This document shows, one piece after another, positions 36,713 through 47,258 of a stretch of DNA of 62,778 nucleotides. The notes beneath the pieces are model-generated. The model was not told the DNA's origin, did no database searches, and saw nothing but the letters and a program-made list of their open reading frames with translations. The position numbers were made by a program, and so were the translations under genes. This DNA is from an uncultured Clostridia bacterium. Lineage in GTDB: Bacteria; Bacillota; Clostridia; Oscillospirales; Acutalibacteraceae. The stretch covers positions 1-62,778 of the forward strand of contig CANQUS010000010.1 in NCBI GenBank assembly GCA_947627055.1. Direction: 5' to 3'. Every line of letters starts with the position of its first letter. Positions within the stretch are counted from its first letter, which is position 1.

Positions 36713-39700
36713 TTACTCAACGCTGTTTACAACTGTATTTTCATCTCTATACTCAACATCTCTGTAGCGGTGCATACCCGTGCCGGCAGGAACGAGCTTA
36801 CCGATGATAACATTCTCTTTAAGTCCCATAAGCGGGTCTACCTTACCCTTGATAGCTGCATCGGTCAGGACTCTCGTTGTCTCCTGGAATGATGCGGCGG
36901 ACAGGAACGAATCCGTGGCAAGCGAGGCCTTTGTGATACCGAGGAGCATCGGTGTGTAGGTAGCCTCCTGCAAGCCCTCCTCACCGTTATCTATCCTCTC
37001 GCGGATCTCATCGTTTGCTGCATAAAGCTCACTCTTATCAACAAGAGTTGTCGGCAGCAGCTTTGTCGAGCCGTTGTCATCAATTCTTACCTTCTTCATC
37101 ATCTGACGGACAATGACCTCGATATGCTTGTCGTTTATGTCAACACCCTGCATACGGTATGCCTTCTGGACCTCCTGAATAAGGTAGTTCTGTACAGCCT
37201 CCGTACCCTTTATGGCGAGAACATCGTGCGGGTTGACAGAGCCCTCGGTGATCATCTCTCCTGCCTCGATAACCTGACCCTCCTCGACGCGAACCCTCGA
37301 ACCGAAAGGAATAAGGTATGATTTCTCTTCGCCCGTCTCTTCGTTATAAATAACGGCATGGCGGTTTTTCTTGATCTCCTCAAATTTGACTACACCGGGG
37401 ATCTCACTGATAATAGCGAGGTGCTTCGGCTTTCTTCCCTCAAACAACTCCTCGACACGCGGAAGACCCTGCGTAATATCCTCTGCACCGGCAACACCAC
37501 CCGTATGAAAAGTTCTCATAGTAAGCTGTGTACCGGGTTCACCGATGGACTGTGCGGCAATAATGCCGACCGCTTCACCTACGGTTACAGGCTGACCGTT
37601 AGCAAGGTTCGCGCCATAGCAGCGCTTGCATACGCCGTGCTTCGCGCGGCAGTGAAGGATAGAACGTATCTTTATGCGCTCAACACCCTTGCCGACAATG
37701 ATGTCAGCCTCCTCGTCGCCCATAAGCATATCCTTTGATACAAGCACCTCGCCTGTAGCATCGTCAATGAAGTCTTCGCAAAGATAACGGCCGAGAAGTC
37801 TCTCGTGAAAGCTCTCGATCGATTCGTTGCCCTCTTTGATTTCAAATACCTCGATACCCTCGGAAGTGCCGCAGTCATCCTCTCTGATGATAACATCCTG
37901 TGAAACGTCAACAAGACGTCTTGTAAGGTAACCAGAGTCGGCGGTTCTGAGGGCCGTATCGGCAAGACCTTTACGAGCGCCGCGCGAGGAAATAAAGTAT
38001 TCCAAAATGTTAAGACCTTCACGGTAGTTAGCTCTGATCGGAATCTCGATCGTCTTACCTGACGTATTCGCAATAAGTCCGCGCATACCGGCAAGCTGTC
38101 TGATCTGGCTCATAGAACCACGCGCACCCGAGTCAGCCATCATAAATATAGGATTGTAGCGGTCAAGGTTATCCTGGAGAGCGTCGGCAACATCGTTTGT
38201 TGCAGCCTCCCAAACCTTGAGGACCTGCTCGTAACGCTCCTGATTTGACATAAAACCTCGTCTGTACATCTTGGTAACCTTATCGACTTGAGCTTCCGCG
38301 CGGGCGATGATCTCCTTCTTAGTGGGAGGGATCTCAGCATCGCAAACGGCAACTGTGATAGCGCTTTTTGTCGAATATTTATAGCCCTGAGATTTGATTG
38401 CGTCAAGTACCTCGGAGGTTTTCTGTGTTCCGTGTATTTTTATGCATCTGTCAATGATCTTTCCAAGCTGCTTTTTGCCGACAAGGAAATCTATTTCAAG
38501 CTTCAGCTCGTTTCCGGGGACAGTTCTGTCAACGAAGCCCAGATCCTGTGGGACAGGGCGGTTAAATATGATTCTGCCGACAGTCGTGTCTATAAGTCCT
38601 GTCTTAAGCTCACCGTTGACCTCGATAGTCCTTCTGACTTTGATTTTTGCATGTAGGCTTATATACTTTGCGTCGTATGCCATTATAGCCTCATCGCAGT
38701 CACGGAAAATCTTACCCTCTCCGGGTTCACCGTCCTTATCAAGCGTCAGATAGTATGAACCGAGAACCATATCCTGTGTAGGAACGGTAACGGGGCGGCC
38801 GTCTGACGGCTTCAAAAGGTTGTTTGAAGCGAGCATAAGAAACCTTGCCTCCGCCTGAGCCTCTGCCGATAGAGGAACGTGAACAGCCATCTGGTCGCCG
38901 TCAAAGTCAGCGTTGAACGCCGTACATGCCAGCGGGTGAAGCTTGAGCGCTCTGCCCTCAACGAGAACAGGCTCAAACGCTTGAATGCCGAGTCTGTGGA
39001 GCGTAGGCGCACGGTTGAGAAGTACAGGATGACCCTTGATAACCTTTTCAAGTGCGTCCCAAACCTCGGGCTTTGCCCTTTCGACAGCCTTACGGGCAGC
39101 CTTGATATTACCTGCCGTGTTATTCTCTACAAGGATCTTCATAACAAACGGCTTAAACAGTTCAAGAGCCATTTCCTTAGGCAGGCCGCACTGATACATT
39201 TTAAGCTCAGGGCCGACAACGATAACCGAACGTCCCGAGTAGTCAACGCGCTTGCCGAGAAGATTCTGACGAAAGCGTCCCTGCTTGCCCTTGAGCATAT
39301 CGGAAAGTGACTTTAGCGCTCTATTGTTCGGACCCGTAACAGGTCTGCCGCGTCTGCCGTTGTCTATAAGTGCGTCAACAGCCTCCTGAAGCATTCTCTT
39401 TTCATTTCTGATGATAATGTCAGGCGCGTGAAGCTCAAGAAGTCTGCTGAGTCTGTTGTTTCTGTTAATAACACGTCTGTAAAGGTCGTTGAGGTCGGAT
39501 GTCGCAAAACGTCCTCCGTCCAGTTGAACCATAGGACGAATGTCCGGCGGGATTACGGGTATAACATCGAGGATCATCCACTCCGGCCTGTTGCCGGAAA
39601 TACGGAACGACTCGACGACCTCAAGCCTCTTGAGAAGTCTTACCTTCTTTTGCCCCGAGGCGTTTTCAAGCTCCTCTTTAAGCTCTGCTGAAAGCTTATC

Positions 39701-40252
39701 AAGGTCAATTTCCGCGAGAAGCTTTTTGATAGCCTCCGCGCCCATCATTGCCTCAAAGTCGTCCTCATATTTTTCCTTGAGATCTCTGTATTCCTTTTCC
39801 GTTAAGCACTGTTTTTTCTCGATCTCCTTGACGTCGCCGGGATCGGTTACTATATACATTGCAAAATACAGAACCTTTTCAAGAGTTCTCGGTGAAATAT
39901 CAAGAATCAGTCCCATTCTTGAGGGAATACCCTTGAAGTACCAGATATGCGATACCGGCGCCGCAAGCTCTATATGACCCATACGCTCACGTCTTACCTT
40001 TGAGCGTGTGACCTCAACTCCGCAGCGATCGCAAATCTTACCCTTATAGCGAATCTTCTTATATTTACCGCAGTGACACTCCCAGTCCTTCTGCGGACCG
40101 AATATCGTTTCACAGAAAAGTCCGTCGCGCTCGGGCTTGAGTGTACGGTAGTTTATGGTCTCGGGCTTTTTGACCTCGCCGTGCGACCACTCTCTTATTT
40201 TTTCGGGTGAAGCAAGACCTATCTTAATAGATTCAAAAACGTTAAATTCCAT
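36713..40252 (-). CDS. rpoC: DNA-directed RNA polymerase subunit beta-prime
   Basis: 1179 residues. The N-terminal zinc ribbon has '[20 protein letters not shown]', the active-site metal loop is '[13 protein letters not shown]' (about 450), and the second zinc site is '[13 protein letters not shown]'. Other family blocks are '[20 protein letters not shown]' and '[15 protein letters not shown]'. It forms the polymerase active centre with RpoB. It lies 23 bp after rpoB. Length is typical for Firmicutes without large insertions. Confidence 0.98.
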   Translation of the reverse strand: MEFNVFESIKIGLASPEKIREWSHGEVKKPETINYRTLKPERDGLFCETIFGPQKDWECHCGKYKKIRYKGKICDRCGVEVTRSKVRRERMGHIELAAPVSHIWYFKGIPSRMGLILDISPRTLEKVLYFAMYIVTDPGDVKEIEKKQCLTEKEYRDLKEKYEDDFEAMMGAEAIKKLLAEIDLDKLSAELKEELENASGQKKVRLLKRLEVVESFRISGNRPEWMILDVIPVIPPDIRPMVQLDGGRFATSDLNDLYRRVINRNNRLSRLLELHAPDIIIRNEKRMLQEAVDALIDNGRRGRPVTGPNNRALKSLSDMLKGKQGRFRQNLLGKRVDYSGRSVIVVGPELKMYQCGLPKEMALELFKPFVMKILVENNTAGNIKAARKAVERAKPEVWDALEKVIKGHPVLLNRAPTLHRLGIQAFEPVLVEGRALKLHPLACTAFNADFDGDQMAVHVPLSAEAQAEARFLMLASNNLLKPSDGRPVTVPTQDMVLGSYYLTLDKDGEPGEGKIFRDCDEAIMAYDAKYISLHAKIKVRRTIEVNGELKTGLIDTTVGRIIFNRPVPQDLGFVDRTVPGNELKLEIDFLVGKKQLGKIIDRCIKIHGTQKTSEVLDAIKSQGYKYSTKSAITVAVCDAEIPPTKKEIIARAEAQVDKVTKMYRRGFMSNQERYEQVLKVWEAATNDVADALQDNLDRYNPIFMMADSGARGSMSQIRQLAGMRGLIANTSGKTIEIPIRANYREGLNILEYFISSRGARKGLADTALRTADSGYLTRRLVDVSQDVIIREDDCGTSEGIEVFEIKEGNESIESFHERLLGRYLCEDFIDDATGEVLVSKDMLMGDEEADIIVGKGVERIKIRSILHCRAKHGVCKRCYGANLANGQPVTVGEAVGIIAAQSIGEPGTQLTMRTFHTGGVAGAEDITQGLPRVEELFEGRKPKHLAIISEIPGVVKFEEIKKNRHAVIYNEETGEEKSYLIPFGSRVRVEEGQVIEAGEMITEGSVNPHDVLAIKGTEAVQNYLIQEVQKAYRMQGVDINDKHIEVIVRQMMKKVRIDDNGSTKLLPTTLVDKSELYAANDEIRERIDNGEEGLQEATYTPMLLGITKASLATDSFLSAASFQETTRVLTDAAIKGKVDPLMGLKENVIIGKLVPAGTGMHRYRDVEYRDENTVVNSVE

Positions 40253-40275
40253 TATAATATGCTCCCTCCTGTCAA

Positions 40276-43200
40276 TTATTCATCATCGTCCGAGCCGCCA
40301 AGAAAGTACGAATCCTCTTCATCGTCATAGTCGGAATCCTCTCCGAACATATCGTCATCAGCATCGTCCTTGTCGTCTACAATCCCGCGAGAATCAAACA
40401 TATTGTTTTCGTCATCATCGTCACCGTCAAGCAGATAGCCGTCCATGGTGGTCATTACATTCTTTTCATCAAACTCAGAATTTTCTGTTGCCAGACCTAC
40501 ATCATCATCCTCATCAAAGTTCTGCTGTAAATCTATCTCGTTGTGGTTTTTGTCGAGGACCTTGACATCGAGAGCGAGCGACTGAAGCTCCTTGATAAGA
40601 ACCTTAAACGATTCGGGGATACCCGGCTTTGGAATATTCTGACCCTTAACGATAGATTCATATGTCTTAACTCTGCCGACAACATCGTCTGACTTAACTG
40701 TGAGTATCTCCTGAAGTGTATATGCGGCGCCGTATGCCTCGAGCGCCCAAACCTCCATTTCTCCGAAGCGCTGACCGCCGAACTGAGCCTTGCCGCCCAG
40801 TGGCTGCTGCGTAACAAGAGAATACGGCCCTGTGGAGCGCGCATGTATCTTGTCATCAACAAGGTGATGCAGCTTGAGGTAATACATATAGCCGACGGTT
40901 ACGGGATTATCAAAGTATTCACCCGTTCTGCCGTCCTTGAGCCATGTCTTGCCATCCTCGCTCAGACCTGCCATTCGGAAGCACTCAAAAATATCCTCCT
41001 CATGCGCGCCGTCAAAAACAGGCGTCATTATCTTCCATCCGAGAGCCTTTGCAGCATAACCGAGGTGGACCTCAAGAACCTGACCTATATTCATACGGGA
41101 CGGAACGCCCAAGGGGTTGAGAACAATGTCAAGCGGCGTACCATCGGGCAGGAAAGGCATATCCTCAACGGGAAGGATCCTCGAAACAACGCCCTTATTG
41201 CCGTGACGACCTGCCATCTTATCACCGACGGAGATTTTTCTCTTTTGTGCTATATAGCATCTGACGACTTGATTAACTCCGGGCTGAAGCTCATCGCGGC
41301 TATTCTCTCTCGTGAATACCTTGACGTCAACAACTATACCGTATTCGCCGTGCGGAACTCTAAGAGAGGTATCTCTTACCTCACGAGCCTTTTCGCCGAA
41401 GATCGCTCTGAGCAGTCTTTCCTCCGCAGTAAGCTCTGTTTCACCCTTAGGCGTGACCTTACCGACGAGAATATCGCCTGTATGAACCTCTGCGCCGATA
41501 TGGATTATACCGCGCTCGTCAAGATCCTTTAGCATATCGTCGCCGACATTCGGTATATCCCTCGTGATCTCCTCCGCGCCCAGCTTTGTATCGCGGGCTT
41601 CTATCTCGTATTCCTCAATATGGATCGAAGTGTAAACATCATCTCTTACTATTTTCTCGCTGATAAGAACAGCGTCCTCGTAGTTATAGCCCTCCCATGT
41701 CATGAAACCTATGAGTGCGTTCTTTCCGAGGCTTATCTCGCCGTTGCAGGTTGACGGTCCGTCCGCCAGAACCTCTCCCTTTTTAACGCGCTGACCCTTG
41801 TCAACGATCGGTATCTGATTGATACAGGTATCCTGGTTGGAACGAATAAACTTTGTGACATGGAATGTCTCGCTTCTGCCCGAGTCATATGTGACCTTTA
41901 TCTCGTCCGCGCTTACACTGTCAACAATGCCGTCCTCAGACGAAAGTATACATACTCCAGAGTCGACGCCTGCCTTATACTCCATACCTGTACCGACTAT
42001 CGGGGATTCCGTAACGAGCAGCGGTACAGCCTGCCTCTGCATATTTGAACCCATGAGCGCACGGTTCGCGTCGTCATTTTCGAGGAACGGTATCATCGCT
42101 GTGGCTACGGAAACAACCATTCTCGGAGAAACGTCCATATAGTCTGCCTTTTCACGCTCTACCTCGACAAATTCATCTCTGCATCTGCCGTTTATCTTCT
42201 CGTGAATGAAGTGCCCCTCTTCATCAAGCGGTTCATTAGCTTGAGCAACGATATAGTTATCCTCGACATCGGCAGTCATATAAACGACCTCGTTTGTTAC
42301 TACTCCATTTTCCTTGTCCACACGACGGAATGGAGCTTCTATCAAGCCGTATTCGTTGATTTTCGCAAACGTCGCGAGGTATGAGATAAGACCGATATTC
42401 GGACCTTCGGGAGTTTCGATAGGACACATACGTCCGTAATGGCTGTAGTGAACGTCACGAACCTCAAATCCTGCTCTGTCCCTCGAAAGGCCTCCGGGGC
42501 CGAGAGCCGAAAGACGTCTCTTGTGCGTAAGCTCGGCAAGCGGGTTATTCTGATCCATAAACTGCGAAAGAGGAGATGAACCGAAAAATTCCTTGATAGC
42601 CGCGGTTACGGGACGTATATTGATAAGGGCATTAGGTGACATATTCTCGAGATCCTGCGCCTGAAGCGTCATTCTCTCTCTTATAACTCTCTCAAGTCTG
42701 GAAAAGCCTATTCTGAACTGATTTTGGAGAAGCTCACCTACGGAACGTATGCGGCGGTTGCCGAGATGGTCTATATCGTCGGTGTTTCCGATCCCGTTCG
42801 CGAGACAGTTCATGTAGTTTATGCTTGCGAATATATCGTCAATAATAATGTGCTTGGGAACAAGGTCATCACGGCGGCGGACAAGCACTTTCTTCAGCTC
42901 GTCGTCATTTTTGCACTCGTCAAGTATCTCACAAAGAACGGAGAAACGCACGCGCTCCTTTATATCGCACTCTTTTTTGGCGTCAAAGGAAATGAACTTA
43001 GAAATATCTACCATACCGTTTGAGATGACCTTGACTGTCTTGCCATCGGGGATCTGCACATACGCGACATTTACGCCCGCATCCTCTATCTCCTGCGCAA
43101 GGGCTGTGGATATAACCGTGCCCGCGTCCGCCATGACCTCACCCGTAAGCGGGTTTGCAATAGGTTCGGCTATCATCTGGTTAGCGAGTCTGTTGGCTAT

Positions 43201-44046
43201 GCCGAGCTTCTTGTTGTATTTGTAGCGACCCACTCTCGACATATCGTATCTTCTCGAATCAAAGAAAAGAGCGTTAATATGAGCCTGTGCGCTTTCAACT
43301 GTCGGCGGCTCGCTCGGGCGGAGCTTTCTGTAAACCTCCTTGAGAGCCTCCTCGGTATTCTTGCACGAATCCTTCTCAATAGTTGCGAGGATTCTATCAT
43401 CCGCGCCGAAGTAATCTATAATATCGTTGTCGGAACTGAGTCCCAACGCCCTGATAAACACCGTAACGGGTATCTTTCTGTTTTTGTCTATGCGAACATA
43501 GAATACATCGTTTACATCATTTTCATACTCAAGCCATGCGCCTCTGTTCGGGATAACGGTAGAACTGAAAAGCTGCTTTCCTGTTTTGTCATACTCCATC
43601 TTGTAGTAAACACCGGGCGACCTTACGAGCTGAGAAACGATAACGCGTTCCGCGCCGTTTATAACAAATGTACCACTCGGGGTCATAAGCGGAAAATCAC
43701 CCATAAAAACCTGACTCTCCTTGACCTCATCGGTCTCCTTGTTATATAATCTCGCGGTCACACGGAGCGGAGCGGAGTGAGTAGCATCTCTCTCCTTGCA
43801 TTCCTCAACGCTGTAGTTGGGATGCTCGGTATCAAGCTCATAATCAATAAAGTCGAGCGTGAGATTACCCGTATAATCGGATATTCCGGAAACGTCCCTG
43901 AATACCTCGCGCAAGCCCTCATCGAGAAACCACTGATAGGAATTTTTCTGGATCTCAATAAGATTTGGCATATCAATGACTTCATCAATGCGGGAAAAGC
44001 TCATTCTCTCGGTATTTCCGAGACGTACAGGTTTGACATTTACCAT
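40276..44046 (-). CDS. rpoB: DNA-directed RNA polymerase subunit beta, with acidic C-terminal tail
   Basis: 1256 residues. The rifampicin-region residues look wild type ('[20 protein letters not shown]', then '[20 protein letters not shown]'). '[15 protein letters not shown]' and '[20 protein letters not shown]' complete the catalytic blocks. After the usual end near '[18 protein letters not shown]' the chain continues for ~80 residues that are nearly all Asp, Glu, Ser and Gly. Such acidic tails occur in some Clostridial RpoB proteins; the role is unknown. rplJ/rplL are not upstream here; an LCP gene is, with a terminator and promoter between. Confidence 0.98.
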   Translation of the reverse strand: MVNVKPVRLGNTERMSFSRIDEVIDMPNLIEIQKNSYQWFLDEGLREVFRDVSGISDYTGNLTLDFIDYELDTEHPNYSVEECKERDATHSAPLRVTARLYNKETDEVKESQVFMGDFPLMTPSGTFVINGAERVIVSQLVRSPGVYYKMEYDKTGKQLFSSTVIPNRGAWLEYENDVNDVFYVRIDKNRKIPVTVFIRALGLSSDNDIIDYFGADDRILATIEKDSCKNTEEALKEVYRKLRPSEPPTVESAQAHINALFFDSRRYDMSRVGRYKYNKKLGIANRLANQMIAEPIANPLTGEVMADAGTVISTALAQEIEDAGVNVAYVQIPDGKTVKVISNGMVDISKFISFDAKKECDIKERVRFSVLCEILDECKNDDELKKVLVRRRDDLVPKHIIIDDIFASINYMNCLANGIGNTDDIDHLGNRRIRSVGELLQNQFRIGFSRLERVIRERMTLQAQDLENMSPNALINIRPVTAAIKEFFGSSPLSQFMDQNNPLAELTHKRRLSALGPGGLSRDRAGFEVRDVHYSHYGRMCPIETPEGPNIGLISYLATFAKINEYGLIEAPFRRVDKENGVVTNEVVYMTADVEDNYIVAQANEPLDEEGHFIHEKINGRCRDEFVEVEREKADYMDVSPRMVVSVATAMIPFLENDDANRALMGSNMQRQAVPLLVTESPIVGTGMEYKAGVDSGVCILSSEDGIVDSVSADEIKVTYDSGRSETFHVTKFIRSNQDTCINQIPIVDKGQRVKKGEVLADGPSTCNGEISLGKNALIGFMTWEGYNYEDAVLISEKIVRDDVYTSIHIEEYEIEARDTKLGAEEITRDIPNVGDDMLKDLDERGIIHIGAEVHTGDILVGKVTPKGETELTAEERLLRAIFGEKAREVRDTSLRVPHGEYGIVVDVKVFTRENSRDELQPGVNQVVRCYIAQKRKISVGDKMAGRHGNKGVVSRILPVEDMPFLPDGTPLDIVLNPLGVPSRMNIGQVLEVHLGYAAKALGWKIMTPVFDGAHEEDIFECFRMAGLSEDGKTWLKDGRTGEYFDNPVTVGYMYYLKLHHLVDDKIHARSTGPYSLVTQQPLGGKAQFGGQRFGEMEVWALEAYGAAYTLQEILTVKSDDVVGRVKTYESIVKGQNIPKPGIPESFKVLIKELQSLALDVKVLDKNHNEIDLQQNFDEDDDVGLATENSEFDEKNVMTTMDGYLLDGDDDDENNMFDSRGIVDDKDDADDDMFGEDSDYDDEEDSYFLGGSDDDE

Positions 44047-44214
44047 AGGCCAATCACTCCATTCATCATTTAACCGTCTTTGCTCCCTTTGTTCGCCGAA
44101 AACGGCAAGAAAAATTTTTTCTCAAATACACTTGATTTTTTGTCGAAAACATGATAATATCTTGTAGTCAAATCAAGCAAAAGGGAATATTTATCTATTA
44201 TGGTGCAGTATATT

Positions 44215-44243
44215 ATTATACTGCCAATGGAAACTATTGTCAA
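44215..44243 (-). promoter_or_regulatory. Consensus promoter of rpoBC
   Basis: On the minus strand: TTGACA (44243-44238), a 17-bp spacer and TATAAT (44220-44215). A leader of about 165 nt follows. The rest of the 450-bp gap is AT-rich and holds only the terminator of the LCP gene. Confidence 0.9.
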
Positions 44244-44384
44244 GCGTTTTTGCAAAGTTTCCTTATTTTTTTGCGTTTTTTTCGCTTTAATGCTTTTCTT
44301 CGGATATTTAAAATATGGATAATTCTCTTATGCAACACAAGAAACACCCGGTAGGGTTGTTTGTATTTTGTAAAACACAAGACA

Positions 44385-44430
44385 AAAAAGCCCCCCGATG
44401 ATCGCTTAAAACGAGTCATTCGGAGGGGTT
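44385..44430 (-). terminator. Terminator of the LCP gene
   Basis: On the minus strand AACCCCTCCGAATGA pairs with TCATCGGGGGGCT (G-U and one bulge) and is followed by TTTTTTG. Confidence 0.8.
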
Positions 44431-44496
44431 CTCTCATAGCTTTATATTTCAAAACATATATAAAAACGCATTCGGCATTATGCCCTATACATCACT

Positions 44497-45666
44497 CTAA
44501 TCGGAGCTTGAGCTTGTGCTGCCAGCGACGCCGTAAATCTTATTTTGTATCCTTTGCCTTTCTAAATCCCAGTCAAGGATAGTAACGACGTCCATTCCGT
44601 CAATTCTCGGGCAGTCATAGTTGCCTCCGTTAATGTCGGGTACACTAAGCTGTTCTGTTTTATAGCTGAGATAGTTCAGGGCATTCTGCGCGAGATAAAC
44701 GATCTCGCCCTTGTCGAGGTTTGTCTGTATCATCGGTCCTACCTGATAAATTATGCTCATTATCTGTGCTATATTGGATTTCTTGAGATCATTCATAATG
44801 GTATTGATAACTATCCTCTGTCGGCTTGTTCTGTCCCAGTCAGAGCCTATGCTGTCCCTGTCGCGGGAATACCACAGCGCCTGTCTGCCGTTGAGATGTA
44901 CAATACCCGCCTTGGCGGTTATCTCGTGACGCGTTTCCACCTGTTTATTCTTCCAGCACTGCCAGTTGATATAATCGATCTCCTCATCGGTGAGCTTCAG
45001 ATCAATACCGCCGAGAGTATCAATTATATTAGTAAAGCTCTCAAAATCAACAACAGCATAGCGATCTATTTCAATACCAAAGCTTTGCTCTATTGTTTCA
45101 GTTGCGAGAGCCGGTCCGCCTAAAGCGTATGACGTATTAAGCCTATGCTCAAATCTGTCGGGAATGCTTACCCAAAGGTCACGCAAAAATGAAGTCATTA
45201 CAAGCTTTCCCGTCGTATTGTTAATTGACACAAGGATCATAGAATCAGAGCGTCCAAATTCCTCGTCGCCCTGCTTTTTGTCCGCACCAAACAGGAGTAT
45301 GTTAAGAACGCTGTCATCCTCTTTCAGCTTTTGCGGCATTGTGCCAACATAGCTTGAAACTGATGTTTCGGATTCGGAGCGAGATGCAGCATTGTCCTTA
45401 GGCTTGCTAGTTTCGTTTGTGTCATAGTTGATACGGCTGATCGAGCTGTACGCGTAGATACATGCTACTCCCGCAAATATAAATATAACAGACACAAGTA
45501 TCGTAACTGTATTCACTATCCACATTTTGCGAGTTTTAGCGGAAATTTTCCTGTGAGATACGGTTCTGCCTGTATTTTCAATTTTGGACGCAACAGGCGT
45601 ATTTATCTCATGGGTCGAATCTGAAAAAATATCCTCATATTTGTTATCTCGGCGTTCTTCACTCAA
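44497..45666 (-). CDS. LytR-CpsA-Psr (LCP) family wall-polymer ligase
   Basis: About 389 residues from the TTG at 45666 ('MSEERRDNKYEDIF'). A cytoplasmic N-terminus (about 1-50) precedes one membrane helix ('VTILVSVIFIFAGVACIYAY') and an extracellular LCP domain. LCP blocks: 'NILLFGADKKQGDEEFGRSD', 'MILVSINNTTGKLVMTSFLR', 'YAVVDFESFTNIIDTLGGID' and 'RQALWYSRDRD' with the conserved Arg residues. These enzymes attach teichoic-acid-like or capsular polymers to peptidoglycan. Start choice is tentative: AAAGG is 12 nt upstream, and a TTG at 45678 is the alternative. Confidence 0.9.
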   Translation of the reverse strand: MSEERRDNKYEDIFSDSTHEINTPVASKIENTGRTVSHRKISAKTRKMWIVNTVTILVSVIFIFAGVACIYAYSSISRINYDTNETSKPKDNAASRSESETSVSSYVGTMPQKLKEDDSVLNILLFGADKKQGDEEFGRSDSMILVSINNTTGKLVMTSFLRDLWVSIPDRFEHRLNTSYALGGPALATETIEQSFGIEIDRYAVVDFESFTNIIDTLGGIDLKLTDEEIDYINWQCWKNKQVETRHEITAKAGIVHLNGRQALWYSRDRDSIGSDWDRTSRQRIVINTIMNDLKKSNIAQIMSIIYQVGPMIQTNLDKGEIVYLAQNALNYLSYKTEQLSVPDINGGNYDCPRIDGMDVVTILDWDLERQRIQNKIYGVAGSTSSSSD

Positions 45667-45834
45667 ACGAAGCCACAACCTTTCTCGCTCACACGATTAA
45701 GTATCATATTAAAATCGTTTTATTGTACTATTATATCGCAGATTATCGTATAATTCAACAAAAATAAAAAAAATCGTCGTATTAAACAGAAAAGGCGGTA
45801 TACTACAAAGATTATCAATTAAATGCGGCAGATT

Positions 45835-46431
45835 CTACTCGCTGTCTCTCATTATCTGCTCGTCAAGTGTCAGTCCGTAGGATGGCATAAAGTCCTTTAT
45901 AAAATCCTCAAGCTCAGGCGTCATGCTTTTATCGAGCGAGGAGCGTATGCTGTCCTCCGCCTTGCAGAACTCCATGTTGCCCATGCGCCTTTCCTCTATA
46001 CATTTTATAAGGGCGGACAGCCTGTCCGCGAGCTTAACTATTTTCCATATCTCAACATCTTCCTCACAAACGGTAAAATACCTCTCGTACTCCTCGCGCA
46101 AATCATCGGGCAGTGACGAGAGCAGCTTTTTGCCCGCTTCACTTTCAACCGCCTTATACGCTTCACGCAGCTTTTTGCTTGAATATTTTATCGGCGTCGG
46201 GAGGTCGCCCGTGATTATCTCCGTACAATCATGGAACATGGCGCATACAGCGGCTTTCTCTGCATCAACATTACCGCCGAAACGTTTATTTTTTATCATA
46301 CACATCGCATGAGCAATAAACGCGACCTCAAGGCTGTGCTCACTGAGGTTCTCGTTTCTTGTATTGTTCATCAAACCCCATCGATTTATGTATTTTAGCC
46401 TTGAAAGAGTAGAAAAAAAGGAATAGCTCAT
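45835..46431 (-). CDS. yfbR: YfbR-like HD-domain 5'-deoxynucleotidase
   Basis: 198 residues, close to E. coli YfbR over its length: 'FFSTLSRLKYINRWGLMNNT', 'NLSEHSLEVAFIAHAM', the HD motif 'AAVCAMFHDCTEIITGDLPT', 'PIKY' and 'FMPSYGLTLDEQ'. It dephosphorylates deoxyribonucleoside 5'-monophosphates. It is 168 bp upstream of the LCP gene on the same strand. Confidence 0.93.
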   Translation of the reverse strand: MSYSFFSTLSRLKYINRWGLMNNTRNENLSEHSLEVAFIAHAMCMIKNKRFGGNVDAEKAAVCAMFHDCTEIITGDLPTPIKYSSKKLREAYKAVESEAGKKLLSSLPDDLREEYERYFTVCEEDVEIWKIVKLADRLSALIKCIEERRMGNMEFCKAEDSIRSSLDKSMTPELEDFIKDFMPSYGLTLDEQIMRDSE

Positions 46432-46498
46432 ATTATCACCACAAAAATTTATTTTTCATTATAATACCATGCCGTTACTCTGTATTCAAGAAAAAAGG

Positions 46499-46770
46499 GG
46501 CTGTCGCACTAAAATTTAAGAAATAAACGCACTAAATGTAGTCAAAATTTAGTTTAAGATCAAGCCTTTTTCAAAAGGCTTGCAGTTTTCAAAGGCAGAG
46601 CCTTTGATTGCCGTCCGCAGATGGTGAAATACTTAGCGTTAGAAGATTTCCGCAAGGATGAATTTCAAAAACAGTCCTCCGGACTGTTTTTGAAAGAGGG
46701 ACGCCCCGCTATAATAGAGGGCGTCCCTGCTAAAGGTTTGCAATATCTCAGTTCGCCGCCTGTGGCGGCG
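46499..46770. repeat. Cluster of intergenic hairpins
   Basis: Five palindromes lie close together: CAAGCCTTTT/AAAAGGCTTG (46561-46582), CAAAGGC/GCCTTTG (46590-46606), a perfect 15-bp stem with 3-nt loop (46663-46695), AGGGACGCCC/GGGCGTCCCT (46697-46728) and CCGCC/GGCGG near 46760. No gene seen. It looks like stacked repetitive extragenic elements in the middle of an 827-bp gap. Confidence 0.7.
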
Positions 46771-46820
46771 GTATTTATTTAGGAAAACACGGATTTAATC
46801 GCGAAAAAATAATTTTATAT

Positions 46821-46910
46821 TTAGCAGTATGCTGAATATTTCTCGTATGTTTCCTCAACGGCTTTTTCGGAGCGCTCCCAATACAGCTCTATTATCTTAT
46901 CATCATCCAC
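46821..46910 (-). pseudogene. 5' remnant of a sigma-70/ECF-type sigma factor gene
   Basis: A GTG start at 46910 with GAGGAG 5 nt upstream opens 'VDDDKIIELYWERSEKAVEE' then 'TYEKYSAYC' and stops at TAA (46823-46821). This is the typical N-terminus of Ruminococcal sigma-70-family factors ('DDKIIELYWERSE.AI.ET..KY..YC'), cut off after 29 codons where region 2 should begin. The hairpin cluster follows directly, so insertion or deletion probably truncated it. Confidence 0.65.
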
Positions 46911-47138
46911 ATCTGCTCCTCGCTTCCTAATAGAGAATCCTCCATATATATAGACAACATATTTTTGCTTTGGTTTCAACCTTTTTAAAGTTTTTATGAT
47001 TATATAATAAATATTTTAAATAAGAAAGCACATTGTGAAAATACTGAGTAATGCAGTTGAAAATAATAAAAACATTTATAATTACTTATGAACATATATG
47101 ATTGATTTTAGAAGAAATTCTAAAAAGTTTAATTTTTA

Positions 47139-47167
47139 TTGACAATAGGCACGAGAAGTAGTATAAC
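47139..47167 (+). promoter_or_regulatory. Promoter of the GT-C-type membrane protein gene
   Basis: TTGACA (47139-47144), a 17-bp spacer and TATAAC (47162-47167). Confidence 0.75.
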
Positions 47168-47258
47168 TGTATTACTCTTGATAGGACGCATAAAATTAAA
47201 GGGCATATAGCAGATACAGATTTTAACGTGATTACAATAGAATTGGAGCAAATTTATT

